From Methylobacter sp. (GTDB lineage Bacteria; Pseudomonadota; Gammaproteobacteria; Methylococcales; Methylomonadaceae), in the NCBI GenBank assembly GCA_023229605.1, contig JALNYY010000120.1:1-13631 (forward strand): a stretch of 13,631 bases of DNA, written 5' to 3'. The position numbers and the translations under genes are program-made. Shown piece after piece: positions 7,126 to 13,246 of the stretch. Numbering within the stretch: the stretch's first letter is position 1; the number at the start of each line of letters is the position of its first letter. Under the pieces are notes generated by a model that saw only the letters and a program-made list of their open reading frames with translations, did not search any database and was not told where the DNA came from.

Positions 7126-7479
7126 ATGAAATCAGTCAGTTTCGTCATCATCGCAGGGTTTATCCTGCTGTATTTTATAGATGCAGCGTTTAAGCTTAAC
7201 CCGTTTAATTTGGAAATGTTAATGCACAGCGGCCTGAGGTTTTTAACCGGATTCCTGGTGCTTGGCATCGGGGTTTTTTATACCGGGAAAATCAGGCTCA
7301 AATTTGCGCTTTGTTTGATATTGACGCTGGCTTTGGCCGATGACCTCTGGGATTACACCAGAAACTTTAACAGTTTCAGCTTTGAAATCATGTTGCACAG
7401 CATCTATATGTTGTTATGGGGTTCTTTGACCGGGTATGTGCTTATGAAGGGGCTGCTGAACGGGTATCGTAAGCGATGA
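7126..7479 (+). CDS. Small four-helix integral membrane protein, function unknown
   Basis: I do not recognise this 117-residue protein. It has four hydrophobic stretches: residues about 4-22, 38-54, 58-74 and 90-111. Between the third and fourth is an acidic-aromatic segment, ADDLWDYTRNFN, and the C-terminus is basic (NGYRKR), which suggests a cytoplasmic C-terminal end by the positive-inside rule. It has a good ribosome-binding site (AGAAGGA) and starts 16 bp after the Hsp70-like gene, so the two probably share a transcript. A functional link to the chaperone is only inferred from position. It was considered as a displaced AtpR of the N-ATPase, but the sequence does not look like it. Confidence 0.75.
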   Translation: MKSVSFVIIAGFILLYFIDAAFKLNPFNLEMLMHSGLRFLTGFLVLGIGVFYTGKIRLKFALCLILTLALADDLWDYTRNFNSFSFEIMLHSIYMLLWGSLTGYVLMKGLLNGYRKR

Positions 7480-7490
7480 AATTGCGGGCT

Positions 7491-7528
7491 AAAAAAAGGC
7501 CTTCATCGCGCTGGCGGCGATGAAGGCC
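7491..7528 (-). terminator. Rho-independent terminator between convergent genes
   Basis: A perfect 12-bp stem (7498-7509 with 7517-7528, GGCCTTCATCGC) and a 7-base loop are followed on the minus strand by seven T (A run at 7491-7497). It terminates the leftward gene ending at 7573. On the plus strand there is no U tract after the stem, but the hairpin may also slow transcripts from the Hsp70 side. Confidence 0.85.
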
Positions 7529-7572
7529 AACCCCTTTGTTCACTAGCTTATATCGACTACATGTATGCATAC

Positions 7573-7881
7573 TCAGTTTTCGGCATTTTTGGAGTCGGCT
7601 CTGAATCCGTAAATTGAATAAACAACGATGATGATTAAATATACGCTGAGTGCAGTTATAAATTCGCTGGGTTTCTCGGCTGGAGCTTGAGGAATCGTAT
7701 GGCTGTTAACGATATGGGCAGCTAAGACATCCGGTGGAATTTCCTGGTTCAGTGCTATTTTTACGGCTGAGGGCGCTTGGTCGGGCGTAGTGATTTCCGG
7801 TTTTCCCGGAACTTCAACAGCGAAAACATTAAACGACAGGGTTAGTGCGGCCAAGTAAGTTGATATGCTTTTTATGTTCAT
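7573..7881 (-). CDS. Small exported protein with C-terminal membrane anchor, function unknown
   Basis: This 102-residue protein has two clear features. It has a signal peptide at the start (MNIKSISTYLAALTLSFNVFA, probable cut before VEVPG) and one hydrophobic helix near the end (FITALSVYLIIIVVYSIYGF, about residues 74-93) followed by a short charged tail. In between is a Pro-rich, roughly 50-residue periplasmic segment without Cys. I recognise no family. The gene stands alone, with its own promoter-like sequence 55 bp upstream and a strong terminator downstream. It lies between the convergent Hsp70 pair and the N-ATPase operon and is in the same direction as the latter. No strong Shine-Dalgarno sequence is visible at the ATG. 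The coding call rests on the signal peptide, anchor, promoter and terminator together. Confidence 0.65.
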   Translation of the reverse strand: MNIKSISTYLAALTLSFNVFAVEVPGKPEITTPDQAPSAVKIALNQEIPPDVLAAHIVNSHTIPQAPAEKPSEFITALSVYLIIIVVYSIYGFRADSKNAEN

Positions 7882-7936
7882 TGTTGCACACTCGCAGAAA
7901 AGTAAAGTTGACTGAATAAAGTAGCGATACGAAACT

Positions 7937-7965
7937 ATTATCAGTTTATTTCACGATGATGACAA
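7937..7965 (-). promoter_or_regulatory. Sigma-70-like promoter for the small exported protein
   Basis: On the minus strand TTGTCA (7960-7965) and GATAAT (7937-7942) are separated by exactly 17 bp, close to the consensus at both boxes. The -10 box lies about 55 bp upstream of the start codon at 7881. The rest of the interval 7966-8096 shows no gene. Confidence 0.6.
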
Positions 7966-8096
7966 TGTTTTTTTGTCGGTGTTTTTGCAGGGCGCAGTTG
8001 CCGGGAGCGTAGCAAAACCCGCCGCATAGCATGGGGTGAGGGTGGTTTTTGACGATCGCCTGTTGATCTTGATGCGCTTCACTGCGCTCAGCGCAT

Positions 8097-8936
8097 CTAC
8101 AGATTTTCCGCATTCAACAGTATGACTTCAATCTCTTCGGTAATTTCTTCCTGACGGTAAATCTGGGATTTTCTTTGCAGCTTGACGGTTTCATCGTCGA
8201 GGTGATTGACGGCGCCTTCCAGATGTTGCAGGCGGCGGTGGTTTTCGGCCATCAGCGAGATATAAAAAATTTCGTGCAGTACGGCAAAGAGATAATGATC
8301 CAGCAAGTCTGCAAAAAACTCGCCGGGCTCCAGGTTGAGTATCGGCGGGCTGCCGTAATGCAAGGTTTGCCCGTTCTGCTGGGGAAAGGGCGGGAGCAAC
8401 TGCCGTTGAACGGTTTGATTGGGCGCGTTATCGTGGTAAACAACAGTCAGCTGTAAGCCAGGGGGCACTTTAGCAGCAGTCCCTCCACCGTGCAATGAGC
8501 TGATCGCGTCAATCAGGCTGTTAATGATCGCGGGTATTTCTTCGGCGACATTGGCGCCTCCGAGTGTAGCGACGACTTCGGCGGCAATGTCCTCCTGCCG
8601 GTTGCAAAGCCGGCTGCCAATCGCAATAACACCGGTGTAAGTTTTGGCTGCGATGGCGTTAATCAGGCTTTCGTTAAAATCGCCGCAGAAACCGCGTTCC
8701 GCACCCAGCAAAATGCAGATATGCGCGGCGTTGTCGTCAACCGCCGCCGGACCGGGATAAAAATCCAGAAAATCCAGTGCCGCCCGTTCAACATTAGCCA
8801 CCGCCTGGCCCTGCATGGTTCTAAAACGCTGTAGTTTATGGATTTCCATGAAAGCCAAGTTTTTCATGGAATTCAAAATGCTGCGTATCTCTTTCAGCTG
8901 GGTGATATGCAGTTGCAGTTCTCGGCTTAGGCTCAT
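8097..8936 (-). CDS. atpG: N-ATPase gamma subunit
   Basis: The 279-residue product matches the F-ATPase gamma family. It has the N-terminal shaft helix pattern LQLHITQLKEIRSILNSMKNLAFMEI, a central Rossmann-like part with ICILLGAERGFCGDFNESLI (the GLCG-like motif) and the C-terminal shaft helix LQHLEGAVNHLDDETVKLQRKS with EEITEEIEVILLNAENL at the end. Gamma rotates inside the alpha/beta hexamer and couples the c ring to catalysis. It is the last gene of the operon and its ATG overlaps the alpha stop by 4 bp (ATGA), so translation is coupled. A stem-loop (8071-8078 with 8090-8097) begins at the stop codon but lacks a U tract. The sequence is far from the housekeeping gamma, as expected for the N-type family. 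Confidence 0.93.
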   Translation of the reverse strand: MSLSRELQLHITQLKEIRSILNSMKNLAFMEIHKLQRFRTMQGQAVANVERAALDFLDFYPGPAAVDDNAAHICILLGAERGFCGDFNESLINAIAAKTYTGVIAIGSRLCNRQEDIAAEVVATLGGANVAEEIPAIINSLIDAISSLHGGGTAAKVPPGLQLTVVYHDNAPNQTVQRQLLPPFPQQNGQTLHYGSPPILNLEPGEFFADLLDHYLFAVLHEIFYISLMAENHRRLQHLEGAVNHLDDETVKLQRKSQIYRQEEITEEIEVILLNAENL

Positions 8937-10441
8937 AACGGTTGTGTTGGGTTGAGGTTAAGCCATTCGCCGAGCGCTTGCCGCCATTGTTCAGGGCTGC
9001 TCTCCAAAGTCAGGGTTGCGGCTTCGATGCCCTGTTCGATGCTAACCAGCATTTTTGCAATGTCTTTAGGGTCGGCTTGGTTAAACAATCCCGCATTGAA
9101 CGCAGTCAGCCAGGCCAGTTGGAAAAGGTTGCTGTGCGGAACCAGCCGGTCCTGTTTTAATATTTCCCGCAGCAGCCGCCCCCGCTTGATCCGCGCTTCC
9201 ATTGAGGCTTCCAGGCGTTGACCGAAACGGGTGAAGGCTTCCAGCTCCAGAAATTGCAGGTAATCCAGTTTCATTTGCCCTGCTTGATTGCGGATACTCA
9301 TGTCCTGCGCTTTGCCGCCTATCCTTGATACCGACCGGGTGATGTCGATGGCCGGGCGGAATCCCGATACAAACAGCTCGTTATCCAGATAGATTTGCCC
9401 GTCGGTAATGGAGATCAGGTTAGTCGGGATATAGGCGGCAATTTCCCCCTGCTTGGTTTCGATGATCGGCAAGGCGGTCATGCTGCCGCCGCCGTTTTCG
9501 GCGTTCAAACAGGTCGAGCGTTCCAGCAGGCGGGAATGGACGAAGAAAATGTCGCCCGGATAGGCTTCGCGCCCCGGCGGTCTGCGCAGCAATAAAGACA
9601 GTTCCCGGTAAGTCCTGGCATGGGTGGATAAGTCGTCGTAAATAATCAGCGTATCGCGGCCTTGCGCCATCCAGTATTCGGCCAGCGCACAACCGGCAAA
9701 CGGGGCGATATATTGCAGGCCGGGCAGGGCGCTGGCTTCGGCGACCACGCACACGGTGTAGTCCAGCGCGCCGTGTTTGTTCAAGGTTTCCAGGGTGCTG
9801 ACGACGGCAGAGCGTTTCTGGCCGATCAGCACGTAGATGCACACGACATTTTTGTCTTTTTGGTTAACGACGGTGTCGATGGCGATTGACGTTCGGCCCA
9901 GACCTTCATCGCCCACTATCAACTGCCGCTGGCCTTTGCCTATCGGAATCAGCGTGTCGATGATTTTAATGCCGGTGTACAGCGGTTTATGGACAAAATC
10001 GCGGGCGATAATCGCGGGCGAGCCTTTTTCCAGGTTTTCGCGCCCTGCCGGAGACGGCGGCGCTTGCCCGTCCAGCGGCGCTCCCAGAGGGTCGATTACC
10101 CGGCCTAAAAAACCGTCGCCGACCGGTATGCTGAGCGAGTGTTTGGAAAGATGAACCGTGGTGCCTGCGGTCAGGGCTTCGGTTTCATACAGCAAAATAG
10201 CGCCGATCCGGTCGCGGTTAAGGTCGAAGACCATGCCCCGGCTGCCGTCGGCAAAAATCAGGATGTCTTCGATGGCCGCCGACGGCAGGCCTTTGATCCA
10301 GCTGATGCCGTCTCCGATGGAGACCACTGTGCCCAGTTCGGTAACGCGCAGTCCCGGCTGATAGCCGGCCAGCCAGTCGGCCTGCTTGTCCAGCAGACTG
10401 CCGGGTTGCGGTGCAGGCGTTTCGGTTTTATTCCAACTCAT
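8933..10441 (-). CDS. atpA: N-ATPase alpha subunit with altered Walker A motif
   Basis: This is the non-catalytic nucleotide-binding subunit of the F1 hexamer, 502 residues from the ATG at 10441 (MSWNKTETPA). A TTG five codons upstream is possible but less likely. The beta-barrel domain covers residues 25-95. The P-loop is GDEGLGRTS (177-185), where ordinary alpha subunits have GDRQTGKT; the Walker lysine is replaced by Arg183 (codon 9893-9895). The Walker B region (TLIIYDDLSTHA) and the arginine of SVSRIGGKAQ, which reaches into the catalytic site of the neighbouring beta, are intact. The start lies inside the end of atpF (14-bp overlap), and the stop overlaps atpG. Length and domain order are normal for alpha. 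Confidence 0.95.
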   Translation of the reverse strand: MSWNKTETPAPQPGSLLDKQADWLAGYQPGLRVTELGTVVSIGDGISWIKGLPSAAIEDILIFADGSRGMVFDLNRDRIGAILLYETEALTAGTTVHLSKHSLSIPVGDGFLGRVIDPLGAPLDGQAPPSPAGRENLEKGSPAIIARDFVHKPLYTGIKIIDTLIPIGKGQRQLIVGDEGLGRTSIAIDTVVNQKDKNVVCIYVLIGQKRSAVVSTLETLNKHGALDYTVCVVAEASALPGLQYIAPFAGCALAEYWMAQGRDTLIIYDDLSTHARTYRELSLLLRRPPGREAYPGDIFFVHSRLLERSTCLNAENGGGSMTALPIIETKQGEIAAYIPTNLISITDGQIYLDNELFVSGFRPAIDITRSVSRIGGKAQDMSIRNQAGQMKLDYLQFLELEAFTRFGQRLEASMEARIKRGRLLREILKQDRLVPHSNLFQLAWLTAFNAGLFNQADPKDIAKMLVSIEQGIEAATLTLESSPEQWRQALGEWLNLNPTQPL

Positions 10442-11177
10442 TGGCAATCTCGGCAAAACCGGTCAGTTCGTATTGCAGGTTGGCGTTTAATACCCATGCG
10501 CCGATATCCATGCGCAAGCCGGCGATCAACGCTGCATCCTGAAGATATTGAAAATTGATTGGGCTGCTGATTAACGCGCCCAGCTTTTGTTCCAGTTGCC
10601 TGCGCATTTCATCGGATAACGGGTAGGCGCTGGTTATTTTGACAGGCACCGATTTCTTAGCGCCCAGCATCGTCAAACACAGTTTGCAGGCTTCGGGCAA
10701 GGTCGTCAGGTTGTTTATCAGCAGGGTAAACAAGCGGGCTTCCAGTTCGGGGCCTGCGGATTGTTGCAACAGCATTCCGGCAAATTTTGCGCCGTTTTGC
10801 AAGGCCAGTTTTTCGGCTTGTTGCTGTAGCTCCTGCTGCTGTTTTGACAGCGTCACTTTGGCTTTTTGCCGTTCCTGTTCAAGGTCGGCATTCAGCCTGT
10901 CCAGATGCGCTTTTCTTTCAATTTCAAACTGCTGGTGCAATACAGCGATGGCCGCCTGTTTTTCCTGCTCCCAGAGCTTTTGCCGGTTTTCATAAAGGCT
11001 GCGTTGCTGTTCCGCCTGCTGCTGCAGGTTTTTTGCGTCACTCAGCGATTGGTCGATAAACTGCTTGCGCTTGGCAATCACTTCCAGCAAGGGCTTGTAA
11101 AAAAGCCGCTGCAAAATCCAGATCAGAATCAGGAAATTGATGATTTCGAGGATAAAGGTGGATAGGTTGAATTCCAT
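10428..11177 (-). CDS. atpF: N-ATPase subunit b fused to a delta-like domain
   Basis: The 249-residue product is longer than ordinary b (about 156). The N-terminus is one membrane helix (FILEIINFLILIWILQRLFYKPL, residues 8-30), then a long Gln/Glu/Lys-rich coiled coil (about 31-130) that forms the peripheral stalk. Residues about 180-245 resemble the C-terminal half of subunit delta: SAYPLSDEMRRQLEQKLG, then DAALIAGLRMDIGAWVLNANL. No separate delta gene is present in the cluster, so this protein probably does both jobs: anchoring in the membrane and holding the top of the alpha/beta hexamer. Fusion or extension of b in place of delta is known for N-type ATPases. The gene follows atpE after a 128-bp gap with a hairpin. 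No clear ribosome-binding site is seen. Confidence 0.9.
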   Translation of the reverse strand: MEFNLSTFILEIINFLILIWILQRLFYKPLLEVIAKRKQFIDQSLSDAKNLQQQAEQQRSLYENRQKLWEQEKQAAIAVLHQQFEIERKAHLDRLNADLEQERQKAKVTLSKQQQELQQQAEKLALQNGAKFAGMLLQQSAGPELEARLFTLLINNLTTLPEACKLCLTMLGAKKSVPVKITSAYPLSDEMRRQLEQKLGALISSPINFQYLQDAALIAGLRMDIGAWVLNANLQYELTGFAEIANELE

Positions 11178-11230
11178 ATGCTTTATTGCCGGTTTAGGTG
11201 TTTGATAAAAAATTATTCACCACGAGGACG

Positions 11231-11300
11231 CAAGGATTAGGCAAAAGGCGAAAAAACCTGATTTTTCAACGGTTGCTTTTTGCCTTTCGCCTGTGCCTTG
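11231..11300 (-). repeat. Imperfect inverted repeat / stem-loop between atpE and atpF
   Basis: Left arm 11231-11255 and right arm 11277-11300 pair over about 24 bases with four mismatches and one bulged base, and a loop of about 21. Both arms share CAAGG, AGGC, AAAGGC and AAAAA blocks in complementary order. It sits six bases past the atpE stop codon, inside the only sizeable gap of the operon downstream of atpB. It could protect the atpE message from 3' decay or partly terminate transcription, since subunit c is needed in many copies. It could also be a dispersed repeat. Confidence 0.7.
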
Positions 11301-11305
11301 CATCT

Positions 11306-11572
11306 TTATTTAACGATATATTCAAGCAACGGATTCCGGAACAGCACGATCAGGATAATAACCAGGCAATAGATAGCCAGCGATTCGATCATGGCCAGGC
11401 CGATAAACAAGGTGCGCATAATCGACCGTTCCGATTCCGGTTGCCTGGATAAGGCGTCCAGCGCGCTGCCGATGGCTTTGCCCATAGCCAGGGCAGGGAG
11501 CATCACCCCCAGCGCGATGCCGATAATAGCTGCGATGCTGGAGCCAAGGACTATCGAGGCGATGTCGGACAT
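11306..11572 (-). CDS. atpE: N-ATPase ring subunit c
   Basis: This is a hairpin of two membrane helices (residues 7-38 and 52-80) joined by the conserved polar loop SRQPE (42-46). The second helix holds the ion-binding carboxylate in AMIESLAIYC: Glu63 with Ser64 and Tyr68, a pattern shared with sodium-type c subunits such as Ilyobacter tartaricus (E65, S66, Y70). The first-helix ligand expected 33 residues before the Glu, a Gln in sodium-type rings, is Met30 here (PALAMGKAI). So the sodium site is incomplete and proton use is possible. The length of 88 residues is normal. The ATG at 11572 follows the atpB stop by 3 bp, with an AGGAG ribosome-binding site (11579-11583) inside the end of atpB. 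Confidence 0.95.
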   Translation of the reverse strand: MSDIASIVLGSSIAAIIGIALGVMLPALAMGKAIGSALDALSRQPESERSIMRTLFIGLAMIESLAIYCLVIILIVLFRNPLLEYIVK

Positions 11573-11575
11573 AAG

Positions 11576-12241
11576 TTACTCCTGTGAATTAAGTTGTTGG
11601 GATTGTATGGCGCCGGCCAAATAGATCAGCGCCAGCATGCCGAAGATATAGGCCTGCACCAGGGCTTCAATGATATGCAGCATTAAAATCGGAATCGGCG
11701 CGAGAAATCCGGCCACCAGCAAGATCAGCATGGCGGCCATTTCAAGGCTCATCATATTACCAAATAAACGGACGGCCAGCGCCAGGGTGCGGGTGAATTC
11801 GCTGATAATATGGAACGGCAGCAAAATCGGGCTGGGCGTCAGGTAATGATGCAGATAACTTTTCAAGCCCTGGGTTTTTATGCCGAACCAGTGTACCGAG
11901 AAAAACACCAGCACCGCCAGCGCCGAGGTCACTGAAAGATCGCGGGTCGGCGAATGCAGGCCCGGTATCAGGCCGACCAGGTTGGCAACGATCAGAAACA
12001 GCCAAAGGGTCGCGATAAAGGGCATGATTTGCCGCCCGTGTTCCGGTGCGACAGCGGTAATGGCTTCGTCGATAGCCGCAACTATGCCTTCAGCGGTGCT
12101 CTGCAACGAGTCCGGCAGCATGTCCAGGTGCCGGGTTGAAAGCCAGGCTACCAGCGTGATTGCCAGCATGATCCCCCAGGTGGTAATGATTGATGCGCCT
12201 ATCGCCACCGGGCCGAGAGCAAAAGTAAATTCGTTTTCCAT
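11576..12241 (-). CDS. atpB: N-ATPase subunit a (stator ion channel)
   Basis: The 221-residue multi-helix membrane protein forms the two ion half-channels next to the c ring. Hydrophobic segments lie at about 14-34, 72-93, 104-120, 136-150, 165-185 and 188-212. The essential stator arginine is Arg158 in RTLALAVRLFGNMMSLEM, the hallmark of subunit a, followed by the conserved last helix IEALVQAYIFGMLALIYLAGAI. The size of about 220 matches the N-type family and is shorter than the E. coli protein (271). The ATG at 12241 has only a weak AAAAGG upstream. Upstream on the same strand, 82 bp away, is the POTRA-domain gene where atpR would normally be. Confidence 0.95.
   Translation of the reverse strand: MENEFTFALGPVAIGASIITTWGIMLAITLVAWLSTRHLDMLPDSLQSTAEGIVAAIDEAITAVAPEHGRQIMPFIATLWLFLIVANLVGLIPGLHSPTRDLSVTSALAVLVFFSVHWFGIKTQGLKSYLHHYLTPSPILLPFHIISEFTRTLALAVRLFGNMMSLEMAAMLILLVAGFLAPIPILMLHIIEALVQAYIFGMLALIYLAGAIQSQQLNSQE
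11579..11583 (-). promoter_or_regulatory. Strong ribosome-binding site of atpE
   Basis: AGGAG, six bases before the atpE ATG and overlapping the last codons of atpB. It is the best Shine-Dalgarno sequence of the cluster, consistent with the high amount of subunit c needed. Confidence 0.75.
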
Positions 12242-12323
12242 TAGCGAGCCTTTTCACTTTTATAATAGGGGTACGATAACAAACCTTATAAGCTTAATAC
12301 ACTCTGGTCTTCGAAGGGATGTT

Positions 12324-12713
12324 TTAATCAGTATCAAATTCATAGTTAAGTTTTATTTTTTGCGAGGCGCCGGTCTGCGCGACAGCGACATCATCGACGA
12401 TGACCCGCGGGCCGGAGTTAACGGTAAAACCCGCCTGCCAACATCCGACATTGAAAGCCAGCGATTTTTTAATGACGGAATGGTAATACCCCAAAGCCTG
12501 ATTGATTTCCACGTCGGCTTTGCCGAACAAGTCGCGTATTTTCCATTCCGGCGAAGCGCATTTTTCTTTTTCAAGCGACAGCATGAGCCGAACGTTTTCT
12601 TTAGCTTCGTTTTCAAGGCCGGTAACGGAGACGTCCGCAATAACATCGGCTACTGCTAAATACAGCAACAGCATTAATGGTGCTACTCTACGGGCCATAG
12701 GAGTCAGTCGCAT
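12324..12713 (-). CDS. Exported lone POTRA domain related to the N-terminus of TamA; truncated TamA-like gene inside the ATPase operon
   Basis: The protein has about 129 residues from the ATG at 12713, or 151 if read from 12779. I prefer 12713 because it gives a normal signal peptide (MRLTPMARRVAPLMLLLYL, probable cut after VADVIA). The mature part matches the first POTRA domain of TamA/BamA-type outer-membrane assembly factors: VSVTGLENEAKENVRLML, then ADVEINQALGYYHSVI, then CWQAGFTVNSGPRVIVDDVAV. TamA normally continues with two more POTRA domains and a beta barrel (about 580 residues). Here the likeness ends at TGAS and the frame stops after QKIKLNYEFDTD. The break coincides with one copy of a 20-bp inverted repeat. 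It may be a functional periplasmic stub or a truncated relic. It occupies the place of atpR and has no known tie to ATP synthase. Confidence 0.7.
   Translation of the reverse strand: MRLTPMARRVAPLMLLLYLAVADVIADVSVTGLENEAKENVRLMLSLEKEKCASPEWKIRDLFGKADVEINQALGYYHSVIKKSLAFNVGCWQAGFTVNSGPRVIVDDVAVAQTGASQKIKLNYEFDTD
12344..12363 (+). repeat. 20-bp inverted repeat, copy 1 (inside 3' end of POTRA gene)
   Basis: AGTTAAGTTTTATTTTTTGC, the exact reverse complement of 12893-12912. Read on the minus strand it encodes QKIKLN, where TamA similarity has just ended. The match does not extend further on either side. Confidence 0.85.
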
Positions 12714-12892
12714 TACAGGGCGCTCGCATTCGATGAATCGGATGCGGTTTAGTAAAACATTGTTTTGGCTGCGGGGCAATGCGGCGGATGTTCGGAAGAT
12801 CCGGCCGGAAGCGGGTTAATCGATGAGGGGTATTTTAAAAAGCTGATGTTAAGCAATGGCTAAGAAAGCCTCGTCACAAAGGCGGGAAAGGT

Positions 12893-12912
12893 GCAAAAAA
12901 TAAAACTTAACT
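12893..12912 (-). repeat. 20-bp inverted repeat, copy 2 (between atpQ and POTRA gene)
   Basis: Perfect inverted partner of 12344-12363, located 50 bp past the atpQ stop. The two copies bound a 569-bp segment containing nearly all of the POTRA gene. The rest of the 12780-12961 interval shows no gene. Confidence 0.85.
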
Positions 12913-12961
12913 GCCCCGGCGTTACCCTGTCTTTGCATCCATGCCGTCGTAGCCGTTGGAA

Positions 12962-13246
12962 TTAGGGGGATCGGTCTTTAATCAGAAAATACACATTGAA
13001 ACCGCCAATAACTATCCCGGTAAACAATAAACTGAGTGTCCAGCGCATCGAGTAGCCTTCGAGCATACTGTCCAGCCAGCGGCCCAAGTAAACGCCGCCG
13101 ATAATCGGCAATACCATGACTAAGCCCAGCGTACCGATATAGACGGTCTGCGACAGCAGGGTCGGGCGATCATGTTCCGCCTTTCTGATGCGTTTGACCT
13201 GGCTTTCAATTTTCTTTTTGAGTTGTTGATTGTTCATGACTGCCAT
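12962..13246 (-). CDS. atpQ: N-ATPase accessory membrane protein AtpQ (AtpI-like)
   Basis: The 94-residue protein has a charged N-terminal helix (KKKIESQVKRIRKAEHDRP, about residues 9-28) and two membrane helices (about 33-52 with GLVMVLPIIGGVYLGRWLD, and 67-88). It resembles the short AtpI-like protein called AtpQ that follows atpC in N-ATPase operons. Its proposed role is assembly or ion handling at the rotor; this is family knowledge and not shown here. Two starts are possible: ATG at 13246 (MAVMNN) or ATG at 13237 (MNNQQ). The second gives a 4-bp ATGA overlap with the atpC stop and is attractive. The next gene in the canonical order, atpR, does not follow. Confidence 0.85.
   Translation of the reverse strand: MAVMNNQQLKKKIESQVKRIRKAEHDRPTLLSQTVYIGTLGLVMVLPIIGGVYLGRWLDSMLEGYSMRWTLSLLFTGIVIGGFNVYFLIKDRSP

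Noticed and set aside
7126..7479. Displaced AtpR
   Set aside because: It has four membrane helices and no likeness to AtpR, is on the opposite strand, and is coupled to the Hsp70 gene.
8071..8097. Stem-loop at the end of the N-ATPase operon as a terminator
   Set aside because: The 8-bp stem starts at the atpG stop codon but has no U tract after it, so intrinsic termination is not supported.
12242..12323. Internal promoter before atpB
   Set aside because: AT-rich hexamers (TATTAT, TATAAA) are present, but no -35 box lies at an acceptable distance.
11880..12659. 259-codon plus-strand frame across atpB and the POTRA gene
   Set aside because: It is antisense to a clear subunit a gene and shows no motif or ribosome-binding site.
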